Assembly: GCA_964431545.1 (NCBI GenBank)
Contig: CAYSLC010000077.1
Span: 1-22,176, forward strand
Direction: 5' to 3'
Source: CAYSLC01 sp964431545
GTDB lineage: Bacteria; Desulfobacterota; Desulfobacteria; Desulfobacterales; JAABSP01
Length of the DNA: 22,176 nt
A model generated the notes under the pieces. It was not told the DNA's origin. It searched no databases and saw only the letters and a program-made list of their open reading frames with translations. Shown one piece after another: positions 15,563 through 21,202 of this stretch. A program made the translations under genes and the position numbers. Position 1 is the first letter of the stretch; the number at the start of each line of letters is the position of its first letter.

Positions 15563-15607
15563 CGGCCGATCGCCTTGGACAAGGATGTCTCCCATGTCGG
15601 CGCACCC

Positions 15608-15639
15608 CGGCCCCGGCCCACCGGCGGGGCCGTTTTCTT
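15608..15639 (+). terminator. Intrinsic terminator of the 83-residue protein gene
   Basis: CGGCCCC (15608-15614) pairs perfectly with GGGGCCG (15626-15632), and TTTTCTT follows at once. It sits 45 bases past the stop codon, consistent with a single-gene transcript. Confidence 0.8.
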
Positions 15640-15671
15640 GTCCGCGCAATCCGCCCCGATGTGCCCGATAT

Positions 15672-15771
15672 NNNNNNNNNNNNNNNNNNNNNNNNNNNNN
15701 NNNNNNNNNNNNNNNNNNNNNNNNNNNNNNNNNNNNNNNNNNNNNNNNNNNNNNNNNNNNNNNNNNNNNNN
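15672..15771. other. Scaffold gap of 100 N
   Basis: One hundred unknown bases separate the terminator region from fumC. The flanks share no sequence, unlike the other gap, so the true distance is unknown. The promoter and possibly the extreme 5' end of fumC are hidden here. Confidence 0.98.
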
Positions 15772-15789
15772 TGGACGGACCCGCTTTCC

Positions 15790-17184
15790 ATGACCCGAAC
15801 CACCAAGGCCGAGGCCATGCAATACCGCGAAGAGCAGGATACCATGGGGACCGTCCGGGTCCCCGGAGATGCCCACTACGGGGCCCAGACCCAGCGGGCC
15901 GTGGAGAATTTCCCCATCAGCGGCATGACCCTGCCGCCGGCCTTCATCCGGGCCCTGGCCCTGATCAAACGGTGCGCCGCGGCGGCCAACCGGGAGCTGG
16001 GAATCCTCGACGCGGAAACCGCGGAGGCCGTCGGCCGGGCCGCCGAGGAGGTGATGGCGGGCAAATGGGACGATCAGTTCCCCGTGGATGTCTTCCAGAC
16101 CGGATCGGGGACCTCCACCAACATGAACATGAACGAGGTGATCGCCTCCCGGGCCAACGAAATCCTCACCGGAACGCGGGGGGGAAAAGCGCCGATCCAT
16201 CCCAACGACCATGTCAACAGGGGGCAGTCGAGCAACGACACCATTCCATCGGCCCTCCACATCGCGGCCCTGACCCAGATCCATTCCCGGCTGATCCCCG
16301 CCCTGGAGATCCTCCACGAGGCCCTGGAGGCCAAGGAGGCGGCGTTCGCCGACGTGAAGAAGATCGGCCGGACCCACCTCCAGGACGCCGTGCCCCTCAC
16401 GTTGGGCCAGGAGTTTTCCGGATATGCCCGCCAGGCCGAGCTGGCCGTCCGGCGGGTCGCCGCCCTCAAGGAGCCGTTGTCGGAGCTGGCCCTGGGGGGA
16501 ACGGCGGTGGGCACGGGTCTCAACACCCACCCGGACTTCGCCCGGGCCGCCATCGGCCGGATCGCCGACCATACGGAACTCCCCTTTCGGGAGGCGGCCA
16601 ACCACTTCGAGGCCCAGGGGGCCCGGGACGCCGCCGTGGAGGCGAGCGGCGTCCTCAAAACCGTGGCCGTGGGCCTGACCAAGATCGCCAATGACCTCCG
16701 GTGGCTCGCCTCGGGGCCCCGGTGCGGCATCGGAGAGATCGAACTCCCGTCCCTCCAGCCCGGCTCCTCCATCATGCCGGGGAAGGTCAACCCGGTGATT
16801 CTGGAATCGGTGCTCCAGGTGGCGGCCCAGGTGATGGGAAACGACACGGCCGTGGCCGTGGCCGGCGCCTCCGGCAACTTCGAACTCAACGCCATGGTGC
16901 CGGTGATCGCCCATAACCTGCTCGGATCCATCGCCCTGCTCACTTCGGCGGCGTCCGTCATGGCGGAGAAGTGCGTCCAGGGGATCACGGTCCACCGGGA
17001 CCGGAGCCGGGAATTGATCGAGAAAAGCATCGCCCTGGCCGCCAACCTGATCCCGGAGATCGGCTACGATCGGGCCGCGGCGGTGGCCAGGAAGGCGCAC
17101 GAGACCGGAAGGACCGTTCGGGAGGTGGCCCGGGAGGAGAAGATCCTGCCCGAAAAGACCCTCGAGCGGCTGTTGATCTATTGA
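15790..17184 (+). CDS. fumC: Class II fumarate hydratase
   Basis: A 464-residue iron-free fumarase interconverts fumarate and malate in the TCA cycle or in its reductive branch. Motifs are GDAHYGAQTQRAVENFPIS, FQTGSGTSTNMNMNEV, HPNDHVNRGQSSNDTIPSA, GRTHLQDAVPLTLGQEF, and the superfamily signature GSSIMPGKVNPV. Lengths of about 460 are normal. Two starts are possible: ATG 15790 (18 bases after the gap) and ATG 15817, which gives MQYREEQDTMGTVRVP, aligning better with E. coli FumC. Neither can be decided because upstream sequence is missing. Aspartase shares the fold, but the TGSGTSTNMN and HPNDHVN sequences favour fumarase. The Zn-ribbon gene follows 54 bases later, after a GC-rich hairpin. 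Confidence 0.96.
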   Translation: MTRTTKAEAMQYREEQDTMGTVRVPGDAHYGAQTQRAVENFPISGMTLPPAFIRALALIKRCAAAANRELGILDAETAEAVGRAAEEVMAGKWDDQFPVDVFQTGSGTSTNMNMNEVIASRANEILTGTRGGKAPIHPNDHVNRGQSSNDTIPSALHIAALTQIHSRLIPALEILHEALEAKEAAFADVKKIGRTHLQDAVPLTLGQEFSGYARQAELAVRRVAALKEPLSELALGGTAVGTGLNTHPDFARAAIGRIADHTELPFREAANHFEAQGARDAAVEASGVLKTVAVGLTKIANDLRWLASGPRCGIGEIELPSLQPGSSIMPGKVNPVILESVLQVAAQVMGNDTAVAVAGASGNFELNAMVPVIAHNLLGSIALLTSAASVMAEKCVQGITVHRDRSRELIEKSIALAANLIPEIGYDRAAAVARKAHETGRTVREVAREEKILPEKTLERLLIY

Positions 17185-17202
17185 AACGACCGACATACCC
17201 AC

Positions 17203-17217
17203 GGGCGCCGCGCGCCC
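17203..17217 (+). repeat. GC hairpin between fumC and the Zn-ribbon gene
   Basis: GGGCGC and GCGCCC pair perfectly around a 3-base loop, 18 bases after the fumC stop. It lacks a U-tract, so it may only attenuate read-through or protect the fumC messenger end. Confidence 0.3.
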
Positions 17218-17238
17218 AAAGAAAACCGGAGGTGAACC

Positions 17239-17448
17239 ATGGCAAAGGATCGCTATAACATCAAAACAGCCTGTCCCCAGTGCGGATGCAGTCAGGTCAT
17301 CGCCATGTCCGAGGAGGAGATCAAGGAACGGTTCGGCGATGTCCCCAACGTCCACATGGAGTGCGGCGAATGCATGGCCAAGTACGAAACCCCCATGGAG
17401 GAGGCCTGTCCCGAGTGGGATAAGGAATGCAAAATGAAGAAAGGGTAG
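17239..17448 (+). CDS. 69-residue Zn-ribbon-like protein
   Basis: Two cysteine knuckles, ACPQCGC (C12, C15, C17) and MECGEC (C42, C45), suggest one zinc ribbon. Two further Cys (57, 64) lie in an acidic-then-basic tail. The protein is soluble and has no HTH. GGAGGTG stands six bases before the ATG. It leads a tight run of four genes (gaps of 31, 33 and 5 bases) containing a Zn-ribbon regulator and a thioredoxin-fold protein. That context hints at metal or thiol redox handling, but no function can be assigned from sequence alone. Confidence 0.85.
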   Translation: MAKDRYNIKTACPQCGCSQVIAMSEEEIKERFGDVPNVHMECGECMAKYETPMEEACPEWDKECKMKKG

Positions 17449-17479
17449 CCCGGAAACCGGGGCCGGAGGGAGGAGATCG

Positions 17480-17764
17480 ATGGGGCGGACCATCCGAAGG
17501 CGGATGATCGACCTGCTGGAGGAGGAGACCCTGGGCGCCAGGGATATCTCCCAGATGCTGGGCATCAAGGAGAAGGAGGTCTATTCTCACCTCCCCCACG
17601 TGGCCCGGTCGGTCTCCGCCCGGAAGCGGAAACTGGCCGTGGCCCCCTCCGAATGCCTCGCCTGCGGGTTCTCCTTCGAGGCCCGAAAGCGGTTCAGCCG
17701 GCCCAGCCGATGTCCCAAATGTCGCGGGGAGCGGATCAGCGAACCGGTCTACCGGGTTGAATAG
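17480..17764 (+). CDS. Predicted transcriptional regulator: winged HTH fused to Zn ribbon (COG3357 type)
   Basis: The 94-residue protein begins with a short HTH (about 1-48; RRRMIDLLEEETLGARDISQ then MLGIKEKEVYSHLPHVARSV) of ArsR-like flavour. It ends with a zinc ribbon with C59/C62 (ECLACGF) and C78/C81 (RCPKC). This two-part layout is the COG3357 family of predicted DNA-binding proteins found in archaea and anaerobic bacteria. Its ligand and targets are uncharacterised as far as I know. GGAGGGAGGAG precedes the ATG. It sits inside the operon, so autoregulation of the Zn-ribbon/thioredoxin cluster is plausible but unproven. Confidence 0.88.
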   Translation: MGRTIRRRMIDLLEEETLGARDISQMLGIKEKEVYSHLPHVARSVSARKRKLAVAPSECLACGFSFEARKRFSRPSRCPKCRGERISEPVYRVE

Positions 17765-17797
17765 CCGGCCTTCCCTCGGCCCGACCCTGGAGCCTTG

Positions 17798-18781
17798 ATG
17801 AGCCCAGATGAAGAAAAACAGATCCTCCGCTGGGGGGAGAGCCTTGCCGAAGACCGGGGACCCGCCATCCGCCTGGCCCGGACCGACGACGAGCCCGGCG
17901 AGGCCCTGGCCCGATTCTGCGCCGAACTGGTCCGGCTCGCCCCCCGGGTGGCGCTGGTCCGGGAAGATCCCGAGCCGGGCGCCCCGCCCGCCATCCGTAT
18001 CGGCGAGCGGATCTCCTACCACGCCGTCCCCCTGGCCCGGGAGCTGGCCCCCTTTCTGGAGGCCCTTACCCTCTCCGCACAGCCGGCGCCGCCCCTCCCG
18101 GACGGGCTCCAAGAGGCCCTGGAGCGGATCGAACTCCCCGCGGGCCTCAAGCTTTACGTGGCCCAACACTGCCCCCACTGCCCCGCCGTGGTGCGGCGCG
18201 TCGTCCCGCTGGCCCTGGCCTGTCCCCTGGTCCGCCTCGCCGTGATCGACGGCGGCCTGTTCGAGGCCCAGGCCCGGCACGACGAGGTGCGGGCGGCCCC
18301 CACCCTCCTTCTGGACGGGACCTTCCGGTGGACGGGGGGCATCGATCCCCTGGAGGTGGCGGCCATCATGGCCGACCGGGATCCCGCCCAGCTGGGGGCC
18401 GACTCCCTGGAGGGGATCCTGAAGGAGGGCCGGGCCGCCCAGGTGGCGGAGATGATGGCGGAACGGGGCAAGATCTTCCCCGCCTTCCTCGACCTGCTGG
18501 CCCACGAGAAATGGCCGGTTCGCCTGGGGGCGATGGTGGCGGCCGAGCACCTGGTCCAAACCGCGCCGGCGTTAACCGGAGCCCTGGAAGAATCCCTCTG
18601 GAACCGCTTCGACGGGGCCGAGGAGCGGGTCCAGGGGGATCTGCTCCATGTCCTCGGGGAGGTGGGCGGCCCGGGGAGCCTTGCAAAGATCGATGGAATC
18701 GCCGCCTCGGCCCCGGCGGAGGAGGTCCGGGAGGCCGCCGCCGACGCCGCGGACGCCATCCGGAACCGGGCGGAGGGGTGA
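17798..18781 (+). CDS. Tandem thioredoxin-fold protein (AhpF N-domain-like, CPHC) with C-terminal HEAT-like repeats
   Basis: The protein has 327 residues. Residues about 1-95 look like a degenerate thioredoxin fold without CxxC. Residues about 113-195 form a complete one: LYVAQHCPHCPAVVRRV with C125 and C128, AVIDGGLFEAQARHDEV and the cis-Pro segment RAAPTLLLDG (P168). The pair resembles the N-terminal domain of AhpF, which passes electrons to the peroxiredoxin AhpC, but the flavin reductase part is absent. Residues about 210-327 are helical HEAT-like repeats (WPVRLGAMVAAEHL, VQGDLLHVLGEVGGPGSL). It is probably a cytosolic disulfide reductase or exchanger with a docking scaffold. ATG 17798 is favoured by GGAG six bases upstream; TTG 17795 is an alternative. 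The cupin gene starts 5 bases after its stop. Confidence 0.85.
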   Translation: MSPDEEKQILRWGESLAEDRGPAIRLARTDDEPGEALARFCAELVRLAPRVALVREDPEPGAPPAIRIGERISYHAVPLARELAPFLEALTLSAQPAPPLPDGLQEALERIELPAGLKLYVAQHCPHCPAVVRRVVPLALACPLVRLAVIDGGLFEAQARHDEVRAAPTLLLDGTFRWTGGIDPLEVAAIMADRDPAQLGADSLEGILKEGRAAQVAEMMAERGKIFPAFLDLLAHEKWPVRLGAMVAAEHLVQTAPALTGALEESLWNRFDGAEERVQGDLLHVLGEVGGPGSLAKIDGIAASAPAEEVREAAADAADAIRNRAEG

Positions 18782-18786
18782 TCTCC

Positions 18787-19152
18787 ATGGCCGTCCGGAC
18801 CGCCCGCGGGGAGATCCCGCCCTACACCACCGTGGACGGCTCCTTGATCCGGGAGTTGATGCACCCCGATACCCACGGCAACCGCAACCAGAGCCTGGCC
18901 GAGGCGACGGTGGCCCCCGGCGCCGAGACCGCCCTCCATCGCCACCGCCGGGCCGAGGAGATCTACCATATCACCCGAGGCGAGGGGATGATGATCCTGG
19001 GCGACGAGCGGTTTCCGGTCTCCCCGGGGGATACCGTCCTCATCCCGCCGGGGATCCCCCACGGCCTCCGCAACACCGGCCCGGAGCCCCTGGTGATCCT
19101 CTGTGCCTGCTCCCCGGCATACGGCCACGCGGATACCGAACTTTTGTGCTGA
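18787..19152 (+). CDS. Small cupin-domain protein
   Basis: A 121-residue single cupin. Motif 1 is HRHRRAEEIYHITRGEG (two His and one Glu metal ligands) and motif 2 is GDTVLIPPGIPHGLRN (third His). The complete ligand set predicts a metal site. Such small cupins include sugar isomerases, dioxygenases and metal-binding sensors, so activity cannot be named. It is the last gene of the Zn-ribbon, regulator, thioredoxin-HEAT, cupin operon. It starts 5 bases after the previous stop and is followed by an intrinsic terminator. Confidence 0.9.
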   Translation: MAVRTARGEIPPYTTVDGSLIRELMHPDTHGNRNQSLAEATVAPGAETALHRHRRAEEIYHITRGEGMMILGDERFPVSPGDTVLIPPGIPHGLRNTGPEPLVILCACSPAYGHADTELLC

Positions 19153-19153
19153 C

Positions 19154-19184
19154 GCCGCCCCGAAGCGGCGGCTCGACTTTTTTT
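19154..19184 (+). terminator. Intrinsic terminator after the cupin gene
   Basis: GCCGCC (19154-19159) pairs with GGCGGC (19167-19172), and a run of seven T (19178-19184) follows after five bases. It directly follows the cupin stop and closes the four-gene operon. Confidence 0.75.
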
Positions 19185-19215
19185 CTTGGATATCAACTTC
19201 CATGGAGGCAGATCG

Positions 19216-19644
19216 ATGAAGGATACCCTGAAACCCGGAATGACCTTTTCATTCCAGTACACCGTCCCCGAAGAGAAGACCGTCCCCCATCTCTTCCCGG
19301 AGTTCGAGGAGCTGGCCCTCATGCCCGAGGTCTTCGCCACCGGCTTCATGGTGGGGCTCTTCGAATGCGCCTGCATCAAGGCGCTCATGCCCCACCTGGA
19401 CTGGCCCGCGGAGCAGACGGTCGGCGTCGGCGTCCATCTGAGCCATCTGGCCGCCACCCCGCCCGGTTTCACCGTCACCGTCAACGGAACCCTGGAGAAG
19501 ATGGAGGGCCAGAAGCTCAGCTTCTCCATCGTGGCCGACGACGGGGTGGACAAGATCTCCGAGGGGACCCACGACCGGTTCGTCATCAAGGCCGACAAGT
19601 TCAATGCGGCGGTGGCGGATAAACGGGCCAAGGTCTCCGGATAG
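19216..19644 (+). CDS. Hotdog thioesterase of the fluoroacetyl-CoA thioesterase (FlK) family
   Basis: The protein has 142 residues and starts at ATG 19216, with GGAGG eight bases upstream (the frame opens 30 bases earlier at a TTG without such a site). It resembles FlK of Streptomyces cattleya throughout, as I remember that sequence: HLFPEFEELALMPEVFATGF then MVGLFECACI, AATPPGFTVTVNGTLE and a GTHDRFVI ending. The FlK catalytic residues T42 and E50 fall on T42 and E50 here, and FlK H76 corresponds to H77. A hydrolase of small, perhaps toxic or dead-end, acyl-CoA esters is likely. Real fluoroacetyl specificity is not implied, since most relatives in anaerobes are uncharacterised. It is isolated by a terminator before it and a hairpin after it. 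Confidence 0.88.
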   Translation: MKDTLKPGMTFSFQYTVPEEKTVPHLFPEFEELALMPEVFATGFMVGLFECACIKALMPHLDWPAEQTVGVGVHLSHLAATPPGFTVTVNGTLEKMEGQKLSFSIVADDGVDKISEGTHDRFVIKADKFNAAVADKRAKVSG

Positions 19645-19651
19645 GGGGAGC

Positions 19652-19688
19652 CATCCGATTCCGCCGACCGCCGGCGGCCGACCGGATG
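19652..19688 (+). terminator. Two-part GC hairpin after the FlK-like gene, probable terminator
   Basis: CATCCG (19652-19657) pairs with CGGATG (19683-19688), and inside it CCGCCG (19661-19666) pairs with CGGCGG (19672-19677). Only a short T run (CCTTT) follows. It ends two bases before the -35 box of the next gene. Confidence 0.45.
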
Positions 19689-19690
19689 CC

Positions 19691-19719
19691 TTTACAACGG
19701 GGCGACCCGGCGATATATT
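19691..19719 (+). promoter_or_regulatory. Sigma-70 promoter of the ferritin-like gene
   Basis: TTTACA (19691-19696, five of six) and TATATT (19714-19719, five of six) are spaced by exactly 17 bases. The start would be near 19726, giving a leader of about 58 nt. This is the best sigma-70 promoter in the window. Confidence 0.75.
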
Positions 19720-19783
19720 GATGACAAGGCCGAAACAAGGCCCGCCCATACCGAATCCACCCAACAGAAAGGATTGGACACCA

Positions 19784-20260
19784 ATGGCATTCGATTTCAC
19801 CGCGGACGACGTTTTCGAGATGGCCGAGCGGATCGAGAGGAACGGCGCTGAATTCTACCGGAAGGCCGCCGGAAACGTGGACGATCCCTCCCAGACAGAC
19901 CTGCTCAAGGAGCTGGCCGCCATGGAGGACCAGCACGAAAGGACCTTTTCCGAGATGCGGGGCTCCCTCTCCGAAGACCTGAAAAAAGGGACCGTCTTCG
20001 ACCCCGAAGGGGATGCGGCCCAGTATTTGAAAGCCCTGGCGGACCATCGGGTCTTCTTCGAAAAGGATCTCGACACCTCCACCATGAAGGGGATCCTCAA
20101 ATCGGCCCTGGTGGCGGAGAAGGACTCCATCGTCTTCTACCTGGGGATGAAGGACGTGGTCCCCGATAAGCTGGGCAAGGGGTGGCTCGACAACATCATC
20201 AAGGAGGAGATGAGCCACATCACCCGGCTCACCAGGGAGCTGAAAGCCCTCAAAGCCTGA
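19784..20260 (+). CDS. Ferritin-like di-iron protein (rubrerythrin erythrin domain only)
   Basis: The 158-residue four-helix protein has the expected di-iron ligands: E18 in IERNGAEFY, E48/H51 in MEDQH, E112 in AEKDSIVFY and E142/H145 in EEMSH. The rubredoxin domain of classical rubrerythrin is absent, as there is no Cys at all. Relatives reduce hydrogen peroxide or store iron in anaerobes, usually with a separate electron donor. ATG 19784 follows GAAAGGA with fair spacing; the frame is open upstream, but that part spans the promoter. The gene has its own promoter and terminator and converges on the Crp/Fnr gene. With the nearby cytochrome it points to a stress-defence region (inference). Confidence 0.93.
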   Translation: MAFDFTADDVFEMAERIERNGAEFYRKAAGNVDDPSQTDLLKELAAMEDQHERTFSEMRGSLSEDLKKGTVFDPEGDAAQYLKALADHRVFFEKDLDTSTMKGILKSALVAEKDSIVFYLGMKDVVPDKLGKGWLDNIIKEEMSHITRLTRELKALKA

Positions 20261-20285
20261 TCCGGACGGACAGCCGACCCATTGA

Positions 20286-20314
20286 GAGCGCCCGACGCCG
20301 GGTGCTCTTTTTTT
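20286..20314 (+). terminator. Intrinsic terminator of the ferritin-like gene
   Basis: GAGCGCCCG (20286-20294) pairs with CGGGTGCTC (20299-20307) through one G-U pair and a 4-base loop. Seven T follow (20308-20314). The last T bases overlap the stop codon of the convergent regulator gene; the minus-strand side has no T run, so it works in one direction. Confidence 0.88.
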
Positions 20315-21083
20315 ATTCCGCGAGCCGGCCCTGTTCCGCCAATTCTTCCAGCCCCACCGGGTCGAGGAGATCGATCCGGGGACCGTCCACGGAGATGAGG
20401 GCCTGGCCGGCCATCTTGGCGAAGATCCGGGAGAGGGTTTCGGGGATGGTGCCCAGCAGGCTGGCGAGCTGACGCTTGGAGACGGGCAGGGTCACCCGGC
20501 GGTCCTCCCCCTGTTCTTCCGACAGATACAGCAGGTAGGCGGCGAGCCGGCCCGGCACCTCCTTGAGGGATAGGTGCTCAATCTGGACGGTGAACTGCCG
20601 CAGCCGCCCGGAGAGCACCGCCAGCATGTTGAGCGCCAGGGAGGGGTTGCCCGAAATGAGGTCCACGAAGGCGGGCCGGGGGAAGAAGAGGAGGCGGCTG
20701 TCGGCGATGGCTTCGGCGCTGGCCGGAAAGGAACGGCCGGTGAAGACCGGCACCTCGCCGAAGGGCTCCCCCCGCTCGAAGATGTGGAGGATGTGCTCCT
20801 TGCCCTCCGAGGAGACTTTAAAGATCTTCACCCGGCCGGAGGCCACCACGTAGAATCCGTTCCCTTCATCCCCCTCGGAAAAGATCAGCTCCCCTTTGGA
20901 AAACCGCCGGTCCACCGCGATCCGGGCCACCTCGCTCAGTTGTTCGGCGGGCAGGCCGGAAAAGAGCGAGGTTCCGGAGAGGACGGCGGTGACCGTCCCA
21001 CCGCCGCTATCCGATGCCATACCGGTCCCGGAGCCGACAGGTTCGGTCGTTACGGAGTTCGAGGGCACGCTCCCCGTCGACAT
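20313..21083 (-). CDS. Crp/Fnr-family transcriptional regulator without cysteines
   Basis: The protein has 256 residues. After a Ser/Thr/Gly-rich N-terminal extension of about 33 residues, a cyclic-nucleotide-type beta barrel follows (FSKGELIFSEGDEGNGFYVV, GEPFGEVPVFTGRSFPA). The long dimerisation helix is next, then a C-terminal winged HTH with SKRQLASLLGTIPETLSRIF. There is no Cys, so an Fnr iron-sulfur cluster is excluded. Heme, nitric oxide or another ligand, as in HcpR/DNR-like members, remains possible. ATG 21083 has no clear ribosome site, and the in-frame ATG 21020 would remove the low-complexity extension. It lies 119 bases downstream of the octaheme cytochrome on the same strand, separated by a strong hairpin, and converges on the ferritin-like gene. 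Confidence 0.93.
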   Translation of the reverse strand: MSTGSVPSNSVTTEPVGSGTGMASDSGGGTVTAVLSGTSLFSGLPAEQLSEVARIAVDRRFSKGELIFSEGDEGNGFYVVASGRVKIFKVSSEGKEHILHIFERGEPFGEVPVFTGRSFPASAEAIADSRLLFFPRPAFVDLISGNPSLALNMLAVLSGRLRQFTVQIEHLSLKEVPGRLAAYLLYLSEEQGEDRRVTLPVSKRQLASLLGTIPETLSRIFAKMAGQALISVDGPRIDLLDPVGLEELAEQGRLAE

Positions 21084-21148
21084 GGGTCACGGCCGCCATG
21101 GCGGTGGCCGGAAGGTCTCCGGAAATGGGCATGGGCATCTCCATATGG

Positions 21149-21180
21149 CCAGTCCCGGCCCCGGTTCAGGCCGGGACTGG
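21149..21180 (-). terminator. Perfect 12-bp hairpin between the cytochrome and regulator genes
   Basis: CCAGTCCCGGCC (21149-21160) and GGCCGGGACTGG (21169-21180) pair without mismatch around an 8-base loop, 22 bases after the cytochrome stop. No T run follows on either strand. It may be a U-less or partial terminator, or a messenger-stabilising element that separates cytochrome and regulator levels. Confidence 0.5.
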
Positions 21181-21202
21181 CGGGTTGTCCGCGGACGGAC
21201 CG

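Noticed and set aside
15415..15789. Open frame joining fumC upstream through the N gap
   Set aside because: The Ns are unknown bases, the terminator at 15608-15639 lies inside, and the upstream part is antisense/out-of-frame to the 83-residue gene.
21093..21104. Perfect palindrome CCGCCATGGCGG nine bases before the Crp/Fnr ATG
   Set aside because: It does not resemble Crp, Fnr or HcpR operators, and short GC palindromes are frequent here; kept only as a note.
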